DNA of 64,000 nt from Microbulbifer sp. VAAF005 (lineage in GTDB: Bacteria; Pseudomonadota; Gammaproteobacteria; Pseudomonadales; Cellvibrionaceae). This document shows, one piece after another, positions 45,224 to 53,348 of this stretch. Each line of letters starts with the position of its first letter. Position 1 is the first letter of the stretch. The notes under the pieces were generated by a model. It had not been told where the DNA came from. It did not search any database and was given only the letters and a program-made list of their open reading frames with translations. Both the position numbers and the translations under genes were made by a program. The stretch spans positions 4,397,001-4,461,000 of the forward strand of contig NZ_CP120233.1 in assembly GCF_030012985.1 (NCBI RefSeq), in the 5' to 3' direction.

Positions 45224-45225
45224 AA

Positions 45226-45689
45226 TTAATTCTCGAATACTATTTCTTTAGTAAGTTCATCTAAGAGTATACAAAACTTAGCGACTGGCATATCCCAATC
45301 AGGCCGGATTGAGTAATGTGTAGCCTCATAACTTCGATTATATGAATCCTTCGTTATAACTAGGCCATGAGGGATTACAATGTTTGGTGATAGCCTATAA
45401 TAATCCCAACGAGAAACCGGTACCCCCAGCACATCAAATAATGAAACACCCCCTGAAGTACAGTCTACCCACCACTCACCATTGCTCCAGTATGTGTCTA
45501 TATCAGGATTTCTAATTTTTCCGTTAGAAAGCCTAAAAGACTTTAGTATAGGATACAAAACAGGCGATCCTCGATCAGCTTTACGCTGCCCTCTCCACAA
45601 ATTTACGTCTAAATTAAATTCGGAGTTAAAAAGTTAACCAAGTTCCCTCTTTTTAATGAAGAACTCTTCTTCCTTCTTGTTTTTTTCAT
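45226..45689 (-). pseudogene. Tse2-like ADP-ribosyltransferase toxin, possible N-terminal frameshift
   Basis: The body VNLWRGQRKADRG, WVDCTSGGVSLFDVLGVPV, LSPNIVIPHGLVITKDSYNR and EATHYSIRPDWDMPVAKF follows the order of Pseudomonas Tse2 (GGTSVFDRAGV, FVIPDGTDIPPDLKVKQDSY, ATHYTIMPAKPM). It is open from a TTG at 45,600. A better start, ATG 45,689 with GGAG 9 nt upstream, reads MKKTRRKKSSSLKRGNLVNF and then stops. One extra T in the T5 run (45,628-45,632) would join both parts. The coupled gene at 44,978 is the likely antitoxin. Confidence 0.6.
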
Positions 45690-45726
45690 GAATTCACTCC
45701 ATTGAATATTTGAAATTGGTTTATTC

Positions 45727-45808
45727 TAACGCGTTAAATATGGGCATGTAGCGTGGGCACAAAGTGCTGAGACGGAGAACCAGTCGAAGCTGAATATGCC
45801 TTAACTTG
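45727..45808 (-). other. attC site, invaded by intron
   Basis: CTAACGCGTTAAATATGGGC is the outer core box. GTAGCGTGGGCACAAAGTGC and ATATGCCTTAACTTG follow, and the intron starts immediately after. Confidence 0.6.
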
Positions 45809-45963
45809 GTACGCCCTGCATGAGTGTGAACTAATGAGGTGAAAGTCTCCTGCAGGAAGATCACCATTTAATAGCCCTATTAAATGCTAACCATTAGCGA
45901 ATGGCAACTAAGACACATGAGGTTTTGTGAAGGGCGGTAGCTAGGAACTACTTGCTATCCGAT
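45809..45963 (+). mobile_element. Group II intron remnant, 155 nt
   Basis: The first 130 nt (GTACGCCCTGCATGAGTGTG to GAGGTTTTGTGAAG) are joined to the last 25 nt (GGCGGTAGCTAGGAACTAC, CTATCCGAT). Both ends are at the usual attC and stop-codon positions, so deletion was entirely internal. Confidence 0.8.
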
Positions 45964-45967
45964 TTAG

Positions 45968-46234
45968 CTATACTTCTTCAAACTCTGACTCCCCGCCAGG
46001 TGTCAGTTTAAAGTCTATATTCACATTGTCAGCAAAAGGCCATTTAATTGAAATTTGTTGTAAAAAACTTCCTGCGTCACAAAAAGCGATTACAGTTCCT
46101 TCAATGTTTTTTTCCCAAGACACGCCGTTCCAGTTTGCGAAATCATAACATCCCGCTGCCGGTCCCATTTTAACCGCTACAAAATATAAACCTTCTAGTG
46201 AAGGGTTTCCGTCCTTCCATTCGATTTCTTGCAT
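45968..46234 (-). CDS. Small protein of EGLY-VAV pattern (copy B)
   Basis: 88 residues: MQEIEWKDGNPSLEGLYFVAVKMGPAAG, NWNGVSWEKNIEGTVIAF, then an acidic tail (GGESEFEEV). It shares W-x-x-G-x-P-x-x-E-G-L-Y-x-V-A-V and the following N-W-x-G-x-x-W with copy A at 44,379. AGGAGGGTTTT before the ATG is a very strong ribosome site. Function unknown. The two copies flank the Tse2-like pair. Confidence 0.62.
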   Translation of the reverse strand: MQEIEWKDGNPSLEGLYFVAVKMGPAAGCYDFANWNGVSWEKNIEGTVIAFCDAGSFLQQISIKWPFADNVNIDFKLTPGGESEFEEV

Positions 46235-46261
46235 AAAACCCTCCTAAAATCTTGATTTCCG

Positions 46262-47123
46262 CTAATAATGTAGCTCGGCGCTTCATTCAGGCCTAACTAG
46301 ATCGCTGTGAATGGGACAATCTTAAAGTGCTGATCGGGCTATGGCGAGAGCGGTTAATGGATATTAGTTGGTTTATGCGCTGCCTAAACAAATCCATTGC
46401 TCGCCAAGCCAACGCAGAAGACCGCTGTACTGGCCGCTTCTGAGACGGCCGTTTCAAGTTTTAGGCGCTATTGGGTGAGAGAGCCTTGGCTGCCTGCATG
46501 GCCTATGTCGATCTCAATCCTATCCGGGCCGATATTGCGAAAACCCTGGAGGACTCCGATCACACGTCCATTCAGTAGCGTATTCGCGCTGTGATCTCAG
46601 GTGAGCAGCCTAAAGAGCTACTACCGTTTGTGGGCGGCGAGCGCCTTAATATGCCGAAAGGGTTGCCCTTTCAATTGGATCACTATTTGGCGTTAGTAGA
46701 CTGGAGTGGCCGACATTTAGACTCCAAAAAGCGCGGTGCCATTTCTCAAAATGCGACCCCTATCCTTGAGCGGCTGGGAATCTCAGCAAAACACTGGCTC
46801 TATCTTAATCGGAACTTTGAAAGCCGCTTTAAAGGACTGGTGGGATCAGCAGAGGTTGTACGGCAAGCCTGTATTCAGCTCAATAAACGCTGGGTACATG
46901 GCATAGGCGATTGCCAACGTTTCCTTTCGGCAAACCCTTCCTAATTCCCACCCAGCCTTTCGAAGCTATTCCTTCCGGTTGGCCAAAATCACGCAATTTT
47001 CAAACCTAAGGCATAATTTTTCAGCATTTTACCTCGTCCGAATCAGGCCAGGAGAAATGACCGTTAAGGTGGGCGACCCGTACTATTTCCGGATCATATT
47101 TCAATCTGTGGGTGTCCTAATGT
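46262..47123 (+). mobile_element. RAYT-like element, 5'-truncated and degraded
   Basis: The gene begins at the CTCGGCGCTTCATTCAGG region. It has TTCTGAGAC and TTTTAGGCG stops around 46,440-46,462, and a TAG at 46,576. From 46,591 it is open for 117 codons. The right end is TGTGGGTGTCCTAATGT. Confidence 0.78.
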
Positions 47124-47128
47124 ATGCT

Positions 47129-47524
47129 ACGGTGCCATTTCTCAAAACGCGCCCCCTATCCTTGAGCGGCTGGGCATCCCAGCAAAACACTGGCTCTATC
47201 TTAATCGGAACTTTGAAAGCCGCTTTAAAGGCCTGGTGGGATCAGCAGAGGCCGTACGGCAAGCCTGTAATCAGCTCAATAAACGCTGGGTACACGGTAT
47301 AGGCGACTGCCAACGTTTCCTATCTGCAATGCCCCATTAATTCCCGCCCAACCTTTCAATACTATTCCTTCTGGTTTTTGGCCAAAATCACAAAACTTTA
47401 AAGCTCAAACATAATTTTTCTGTATTTAACCTCTTTCAGCTCCAGGCAGGAGAAATGGCCGTTAAAGTGGAAGGCCCGTACTACTTCCGGTGTCATCTTT
47501 CAATCTGTGGGTGTCCTGATGTTG
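47129..47524 (+). mobile_element. RAYT-like element, 3' fragment in tandem
   Basis: Directly after the previous right end a second fragment begins at CGGTGCCATTTCTCAAAACG, continues to the end of the gene and finishes TGTGGGTGTCCTGATGTT. The two tails are similar but not identical, so it is not a simple recent duplication. Confidence 0.75.
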
Positions 47525-47535
47525 TTGTCAAGGTT

Positions 47536-47628
47536 AATGCCTCAAACACCGGCTTGGTGAAGTTGGCGATTTTTTTGGAAAAAAGTGACAGCTTTACCAA
47601 GCCCGAGCGCCTTAACTTGCTATAAGGT
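47536..47628 (-). other. attC site without intron (empty-site reference)
   Basis: TAATGCCTCAAACACCGGC, GGTGAAGTTGGCGA, CAGCTTTACCAAGCC and GCGCCTTAACTTGCTATAAGG lie in order before the stop of the next gene. The last box carries CTTAACTTG followed by CTATAAGG with nothing inserted, while other sites have the intron exactly after this CTTG. Confidence 0.6.
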
Positions 47629-47630
47629 TT

Positions 47631-48038
47631 TTAGAATTTTGCACAGTTAAAACCTTGAAGCATTTTATATGTATCTGGATTTAATTTTGTGCTTCTGACG
47701 CCTTTTTTGCGCACGAATGTAGGGTATTTCATATCTACGCGATTTACTGGGCTACCAAAAACTACTCGTACATCACCACCTGTAGGTGAGGCAATCTTAT
47801 CAGCAAACTCGGTTGATTCGTCTAACTTAATACCATCCACTACCTTAGTGACTTTATAGTGCAGCACAACATTGAGGTTTTTATTTATGACGTAGACTGA
47901 ATCACCAATCTCTACTGAAGAAAATTCGTTCCAGCCATGTTGGGACGGGGAAAGATCAAAAATTGCTCCTTCACCCAAATCTTTGTAGATTACTTTGTGT
48001 TGCCTGTCGGCAATATTGGAAACTAAAAAACTATTCAT
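47631..48038 (-). CDS. Small soluble beta-rich protein, unknown
   Basis: A 135-residue protein (MNSFLVSNIADRQHKVIY). Text such as FSSVEIGDSVYVINKNLNVV, HYKVTKVVDG and GGDVRVVFGSP suggests a small beta-barrel of PUA/EVE or SH3-like type, but no family can be named. The C-terminus is basic (VRKKGVRSTKLNPDTYK), which would suit nucleic acid binding. It is bordered on both sides by attC-like sequence, an intact cassette. Confidence 0.6.
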   Translation of the reverse strand: MNSFLVSNIADRQHKVIYKDLGEGAIFDLSPSQHGWNEFSSVEIGDSVYVINKNLNVVLHYKVTKVVDGIKLDESTEFADKIASPTGGDVRVVFGSPVNRVDMKYPTFVRKKGVRSTKLNPDTYKMLQGFNCAKF

Positions 48039-48054
48039 TACTGATTCTCAGATA

Positions 48055-48150
48055 CGTATAACGTTGCCACCAAGGGCAGCTCCGAAGGGGTTAAGCGATC
48101 TTGCCTGGCCTGGTTATAGCTGGCGCGTCCAGAACCGTCTACTAGCACTT
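48055..48150 (-). other. attC-like site without intron
   Basis: GTATAACGTTGCCACCAAGG is the outer core. GGCAGCTCCGAAGGGG, GCTGGCGCGTCCAGAACCG follow. The closing box is unclear. Confidence 0.4.
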
Positions 48151-48414
48151 TGCCAACCACAGCTTGGCTGGCTGCTGTCCAATACTTAAGAGGAAATAAT
48201 ACCGCACTTTCCCCAACCAATCCCTATCTCACTGGTATCCCGCGAAATTACAGCTGGCTGCCCATTTCTCCAGTACCTGAGCGAACACTCTAGGAGCGAA
48301 ACTACCTAAATATCAACTAGCAAAAATGGCTCAATACAGGGTGCTATTTAGTGGCACTAAACCTTCAGTTAGTATGAAAAATCACTAAAACCGACCGTCA
48401 CAATTACTCTCAGC
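48151..48414. other. Stretch without gene
   Basis: About 260 bases between two attC-like sites with no convincing frame. Probably an emptied cassette. Confidence 0.3.
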
Positions 48415-48491
48415 TAACCGGCAGCCAGTGCGAAGCACGCTTTTGGCTGTCCGACAGAGGCCGCTTGGCCGGGGTGTAGTTGAGCGTTTTG
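48415..48491 (-). other. attC site, invaded by intron
   Basis: AGCTAACCGGCAGCCAGTGCG is the outer core box. GCACGCTTTTGGCTGTCCG, CAGAGGCCGCTTGGCCGGGG and GTTGAGCGTTTTG precede the intron. AGGCCGCTTGGCC is a clear small hairpin. Confidence 0.6.
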
Positions 48492-48835
48492 GTACGCTCT
48501 GTATGGGCGTGAACTAATGGGGTGAAAGTCCCCTATAGGGATATCAACATTTAATGGATTCCATTAAATGTTAACTACTAGCGAATGACAACTACAACAC
48601 CACGAGGTCTTGTGGGAGGAAGCCGCTAGTAAAACTGCGAGCTGACAAAAAGAAACATCCTATAAGGCTTAGCCTGGAGGCGAGGTGGCCAAGCATGCCG
48701 TAGCTATGTGGCTAATGGGCCGAGCTAATGATGTAGTCGTGTATTGAAAGATCACGTTCTTATCTGGAGAGATCTGCTTAGCTTGCTGCTGTCTGCGTGA
48801 CCTTGAAATCATATAGGGCCCAACCCGCTAGCCTT
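48492..48835 (+). mobile_element. Group II intron, 5' part fused to RAYT remnant
   Basis: GTACGCTCTGTATGGGCGTG to AACCCGCTAGCCTTGATTC is the same chimera as at 39,583-39,950, with the same passage into transposase sequence. The 3' tip of an intron reappears at 49,418. Confidence 0.75.
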
Positions 48836-49273
48836 GATTCAGGAGGCCTACTTTATAGCCTATGTAGGTCTCAAGCCGATCGGTGCCATTTCTCAAAATG
48901 CGCCCCGTATCCTTGAGCGGCTGGGCATCTCAGCAAAACACTGGCTCTATCTTAATCGGAACTTTGAAAGCCGCTTTAAAGGCCTGGTGGGAACGGCAGA
49001 GGCTGTACGGCAAGCCTGTATTCAGCTCAATAAACGTTGGGTACATGGCATAAGCGATTGCCACCGTTTCCTATCTGCAACGCCCCACTAATTTCCTCCT
49101 AACCTTTCGATACTATTCCTTCCGGTTGGCCAAAATCGCGCAATTTTCAAACCTAAAGCATAATTTTTCAGTATTTCACTTTGCCCTATACCTGATCAGG
49201 AGAAATGGCCGTCAAGATGGAAGGCCTGTACTTTTTCCTGTGTCATATTTCAATCTGTGGGTGTCCTAGTGTT
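48836..49273 (+). mobile_element. RAYT-like element, 3' fragment with shared internal deletion
   Basis: The frame MIQEAYFIAYVGLKPIGAIS shows the AYVDLNPI region joined to GAISQ by the same deletion as at 39,951. It continues to RWVHGISDC and the tail ending TGTGGGTGTCCTAGTGTT. Confidence 0.75.
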
Positions 49274-49411
49274 GATCCCAATTTTCAAAACTAAAGCATA
49301 ATTTTTCAGTATTTCACCTTGCCGTATACCTGATCAGAAGAAATGGCCGTCAAGGTGGAAGGCCTGTACTATTTCCAGAGTCATCTTTCAATCTGTGGGT
49401 GTCCTAATGTT
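49274..49411 (+). repeat. RAYT-like element, second 3' tail
   Basis: AATTTTCAAAACTAAAGCATA to TGTGGGTGTCCTAATGTT repeats only the non-coding tail of the element directly after the preceding copy. It would be a 138-base MITE-like unit. Confidence 0.65.
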
Positions 49412-49453
49412 GCCGTTATGTAGGGGCCGGCAGCTAAAAACTACTGACCTGAT
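49412..49453 (+). mobile_element. Group II intron 3' tip
   Basis: GTAGGGGCCGGCAGCTAAAAACTACTGACCTGAT is a degraded domain VI and intron end before a TTA stop. It belongs to the intron begun at 48,492. Confidence 0.6.
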
Positions 49454-50572
49454 TTAGGCTATTCTAGGCTTACTAGTTATTAATGTATCTATATCTCCGT
49501 TTTCTTTCACCACTAGATTTGCTTTAGACATAAGCCAGTCTAGTGGAAATTGATTATCAACCCTGCAATGCTGGCACTCAATTAACTGGGAAACAAATAG
49601 TCTCGGTCTCTTTTTCTTGGTAAGTCTAATTTTTTCTCCACAAAACATACAGTGAAGAAAATCCTTAAAAAAAGTGCGTAATAAAACTGCTATATGCGAT
49701 TTTCCGGTGAGACACAGAGCTTCATAGACCCCTACAGTAGAAATAATGAACCTACCTACTACTTTTTTATCCACCTCGCATGTTTTCGACAAACTTTTCA
49801 TCGCTACCTGGACAAGAAAAATCAGCAAATATGGTAATTTTTCATATAGAAGTTCGAAGTAGTAATCGTCAGATCTGTCCTCGAATGCAAAATTCAACGA
49901 ATATCTTTTTGTTTTTATAATTCCTTGAGATGTTACTAAGTGAGTTGCCATCTGCCAGACGGGCTCAAATCCACCACTAAAATTTTTATCAAATATGTAA
50001 GACCATAAAACATTCGAGTCAAACATATTCGTCAACTCGATCCATTCAATGGAAGTATCAAAAATTTCTATGCGCTTTTCTTTACTCAAATTATTAAGAG
50101 TTTTATATACATCTCCCTCAAAACGATTTATAAAATCTGTCTCGTCAGCGACAATCCAGCAAAGAAAAACCAAATGCTCTTTGAGCACCTTACGAAGAAG
50201 AGAAAAGCCAACTGAGAACTTACGTCGTTCAAATGCTTCAAGAGACGAATATAGAAATTGATGCATATCACTTAATAGCGCTAAGACCGTATGGCCTACT
50301 ATATGCTGCCGGTATGCTTCATCTAGCTCATTGTCTTTAAGTAGCTCGATCAAATCAAACTCTTCTATATTAGGGTGATGCTCCGTAATGATTTCCTGAA
50401 CTATATCTTCGATTACTAGATGAGAACCGCTGAGTTCATAGGTGCTAGCGGCCTCCATGAGACTATCGTGCAAGTAAAAGCAGAACTCATGTAAAGACCA
50501 GTATTTCTCAGGAACCAAAGATAGTCTATCGATATCAAGATAATTCAAGGGTCCCATCTGTTTTGACTCCAT
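49454..50572 (-). CDS. 372-residue protein with C-terminal zinc ribbon, unknown
   Basis: From ATG 50,572 (MESKQMGPLNYLD) the product is 372 residues. It is largely helical (EAFERRKFSVGFSLLRKVLKEHLVFLCWIV), without a signal peptide. Near the C-terminus, CMFCGEKIRLTKKKRP and IECQHCRVDNQFPLDW give two C-x-x-C pairs, a probable zinc ribbon. The helical body with R-K-x-L-K-E-H resembles proteins of abortive-infection type such as DUF5677, but this is only an impression. It is unusually long for a cassette and lies in the right part of the array with the DUF2130 and OLD genes. Confidence 0.65.
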   Translation of the reverse strand: MESKQMGPLNYLDIDRLSLVPEKYWSLHEFCFYLHDSLMEAASTYELSGSHLVIEDIVQEIITEHHPNIEEFDLIELLKDNELDEAYRQHIVGHTVLALLSDMHQFLYSSLEAFERRKFSVGFSLLRKVLKEHLVFLCWIVADETDFINRFEGDVYKTLNNLSKEKRIEIFDTSIEWIELTNMFDSNVLWSYIFDKNFSGGFEPVWQMATHLVTSQGIIKTKRYSLNFAFEDRSDDYYFELLYEKLPYLLIFLVQVAMKSLSKTCEVDKKVVGRFIISTVGVYEALCLTGKSHIAVLLRTFFKDFLHCMFCGEKIRLTKKKRPRLFVSQLIECQHCRVDNQFPLDWLMSKANLVVKENGDIDTLITSKPRIA

Positions 50573-50604
50573 TGTCAATTAAAAAGCTGCTTCGAATTCA
50601 AATT

Positions 50605-50685
50605 GCTTAACACCGTAATAACTGCCAGGTGAAGCGGAGGTCCGGCGGAATCTACGCAGAGGCTTGAGCGAAGTTAATTGCCTTG
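50605..50685 (-). other. attC site, invaded by intron
   Basis: CTTAACACCGTAATAACTGCC is the outer core. AGGTGAAGCGGAGGTCCGGC and GAGCGAAGTTAATTGCCTTG lead to the intron start. Confidence 0.5.
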
Positions 50686-51122
50686 GTATGCCCACCATTT
50701 GCGTGAACTAATGGGGTGAAAGTCCCCTGTAGGAAGATCACCGTCTAATGGGTTCCATTAAATGCTAACTACTAGCGAATGGCAACTGCAACACCAGGAG
50801 TTCTTGTGGGGAGGAAGCCGCTAGCAAGACTACGAGCTGACAAACAGAAATATCCTATAAGGCTTAGCCTGGAGGTGAAGTGGCCAAGGATGGCGAAGCC
50901 ATTTGCTCTAACGGTAGAGTAAATGATGCAGCTGTGTAGTAAAAGTTCACGCTATATCTGGGGATATCTGTTTAACCTTTTTAGTTATGCTATCAGCGTG
51001 GTCGCTTGATTTCATTGCGTCATCGTTGGGTGGAGATTCATTGCGAATAGGGAGGCAACCATTACGGACTCACTCAGTGGATTGTGTGAGGGCCGGTAGC
51101 TAGAAACTACCGGCTAACCGAT
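50686..51122 (+). mobile_element. Group II intron copy, internally deleted
   Basis: The copy is 437 nt. The 5' stem is altered (GTATGCCCACCATTTGCGTG). It is collinear to GTGGTCGCTTGATTTCATTG and then jumps to ATCGTTGGGTGGAGATTC. Domain V is mispaired (GGCAACCATTACGGACTCACTCAGTGG). Domain VI is good, ending CTAACCGAT. Confidence 0.75.
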
Positions 51123-52520
51123 TCAGGCGTCATCGCTCTCAAGCTCAGCAAACTTTGCCGCCATTGTTGGATTCTTTTTTGTCAATTTTTTAACTGTTAG
51201 ATCGTCTGCCTTTTTATTCGCGAGACGAAGGTTATTCTCAGAGCCAAGCAGTGCATCCTTGGTTTTCTGAAGATGAGTGATGGTCTTGTCAATTTCATCA
51301 ATAGCTGTTTTAAATTTCCTGGATGCCAGATCGTAGTTCCTTGCGAAGCCTGACTTAAATGCATCAAGCTCATCTTCGAAGTTGGTAATGTCAATATTCT
51401 GAGCTCTTACTACAGCCAGCTCAGCTTTATATTTCAGTGAGTTCTGAGCAGCATTTCTCAAAAGAGTGATTATGGGAATGAAAAATTGGGGGCGGATAAC
51501 ATACATCTTAGGGAAACGGTGGGAGACATCGACGATACCGGAATTATAAAGCTCGCTATCTGCTTCTAACAGCGATACCAGAACTGCGTACTCGCAGCCT
51601 TTTTCATTGCGGTCTTTGTCGAGTTCTTTAAGGAAATCTTCATTCTTCTTTTTTGTTGCTGTTTCATCACGTTCATTTTTCATTTCAAACATGATGGATA
51701 CTGATTCAGTGCCAGAATCATCTAAGTCTCGAAAAATGTAATCCCCTTTACTTCCTCCTTTCGCATCGTTGTCTTTTTCAAAATACGCCTTCGGAAAAGC
51801 AGTTGCTCTTATTCGGTTAAATTCAGTCTCACAATGTTGTTCAAGGGTTTCACCAATCATTTTAGTGGATAAACGGGCTTTCATATCCTTAAGCCGCTCG
51901 ATTGCATCGTCCCGATCCTTAATCTGAGTCTCATACTTCTCTTTTAGAGATGTCTCCGACAGCTGTTTCTCAAGCTTCGCTCTTTCAAGTTCACTCTTGA
52001 GTTCTTCGCGCTCCTTCTCTGTTGCATGTACGGCCTCTGTAACTGCTTGCTTCTGGATTGCTTGTTGGGCGCTTAAGTTTGATTCAAGTTCCTGTATTTT
52101 AAAATCTTTTCTCGCAGAAGCTTCATTGAGTTTGGATATGTGTTCAGCCTTTGCTAGCTCGGAAGAAGACTCATAGTCTTTCTTGGCTTGTTGTAACTCA
52201 GAGGCAAGTGAGTCTCGCTCCCTCTCAATATTTTTAAGGGCCTCTGTCACAGCTAGCTTCTGAGAGACTTCGGCAGCTTTAATCCTTGCCTTCAATTCTA
52301 GTATCTCAGTATCTTTTACTGCGGAGGCCTTCAGCATTTCATTTGTCACTTTTTCCTTCGCAAGCTCTAAGGCAGCTCTCTTTTCTTTTTCCGCAAGCTC
52401 AAGCCTCTCATGCAACTCCTGATCAAATTCATTATCCCGAACTTGTTTCATTATGTCCGCATATCCAGCCTCATCAATTTTGAATGCTTTTTGACAATGA
52501 GGGCATTTGATTTCATTCAT
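51123..52520 (-). CDS. DUF2130 coiled-coil protein
   Basis: A 465-residue protein. [29 protein letters not shown] is the typical N-terminus of DUF2130 proteins, with a CPHC knuckle. Residues about 30-225 are one long coiled coil rich in E, K, A and L. The conserved domain follows ([52 protein letters not shown]), whose G-D-Y...E-M-K-N pattern resembles a PD-(D/E)XK-like core. The function is not established; it is often in mobile and defence regions. AAAGGATAAAGAG precedes the ATG. Confidence 0.85.
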   Translation of the reverse strand: MNEIKCPHCQKAFKIDEAGYADIMKQVRDNEFDQELHERLELAEKEKRAALELAKEKVTNEMLKASAVKDTEILELKARIKAAEVSQKLAVTEALKNIERERDSLASELQQAKKDYESSSELAKAEHISKLNEASARKDFKIQELESNLSAQQAIQKQAVTEAVHATEKEREELKSELERAKLEKQLSETSLKEKYETQIKDRDDAIERLKDMKARLSTKMIGETLEQHCETEFNRIRATAFPKAYFEKDNDAKGGSKGDYIFRDLDDSGTESVSIMFEMKNERDETATKKKNEDFLKELDKDRNEKGCEYAVLVSLLEADSELYNSGIVDVSHRFPKMYVIRPQFFIPIITLLRNAAQNSLKYKAELAVVRAQNIDITNFEDELDAFKSGFARNYDLASRKFKTAIDEIDKTITHLQKTKDALLGSENNLRLANKKADDLTVKKLTKKNPTMAAKFAELESDDA

Positions 52521-52555
52521 AACTCTTTATCCTTTAGTTTTGCCACTTGTTCTCA

Positions 52556-52652
52556 ATGACGGATAAGGCCTTGCTAAACGGCAGCAGGAGGCAGTGTAGG
52601 CCCTCCGGTGGAGGGTGCGATCATTGCGCCCGAAATAAATTTAAGAAATTTG
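52556..52652 (-). other. attC site, invaded by intron
   Basis: GCTAAACGGCAGCAGGAGGCAG, GGCCCTCCGGTGGAGGGTGCG and GCGCCCGAAATAAATTTAAG lead to AAATTTG and the intron. CCCTCCGGTGGAGGG is a clear hairpin. The outer core is degenerate. Confidence 0.45.
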
Positions 52653-53348
52653 GTGCGCCCAGCGTGGGCGTGAGCTAATGTCCCCTAAGGGAAGATTACT
52701 GTTAAATGGCCCTATTAAATGCTAACTACTAGTGAATGGCAACTGCAATACCGTGAGATTTTGTGAAGATGAGGCTATTCGCAAAACTATGAGCTGACGA
52801 TCATAAGCATCCTATAAGGCTAAGGCTGGAGACGCGTTAGTCAGGGACATCGAAGCCATCTGATCTTAACGGGTAAAATAGATGATGCAGTTATGTAATG
52901 AAATTTTTACGCTCTTATCTGAGTTGGTCTGTTTAACCTGCCACGATGAATCTTCCATTGGGGGCGCTGACTCATAAGGAGATCCAACCCACTAGCCACC
53001 ATTGTGGGGGTTGAAAAAAAGTGGTGGGGCATAACAGTACCTCGGTCAGTAATGATCAAGGTGATTAAGCGTAGATCAGCGGATGGTATAGTAACCTAAT
53101 GCCAAGATTAATAGCTTGTATATGGCGAAGGCCAGAACTTAACTCTGCAAATTAAAAGACAGGGCTAGCCTACCGATATGTGTCCAGCCAAATATCACGT
53201 AGAGGTAGCGTATGGTCATGGCGCTCAATTCAAATGAATAGTTGCTCGATACTACCGTTGAATAGAGATTTATTACGGATAGGGAACCACCCATTGCGGA
53301 CCCGCACGATGGGTGGTGGGGGGAGCTAGAAACTACTGGCTAGCCGAT
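52653..53348 (+). mobile_element. Near full-length ORF-less group II intron
   Basis: The copy is 696 nt with canonical GTGCGCCCAGCGTGGGCGTG, a short gap in the next stem, and collinearity to the end. Domain V pairs perfectly but has AACCACCCAT (AAC for AGC in the triad). Domain VI is shortened (GAGCTAGAAACTACTGGCTAGCCGAT). Confidence 0.8.

Noticed and set aside
12605..53348. Regularly recurring repeats taken as a CRISPR array
   Set aside because: The repeats are hundreds of bases long, of variable length, and separated by genes; they are group II intron and RAYT copies, not short direct repeats with spacers.
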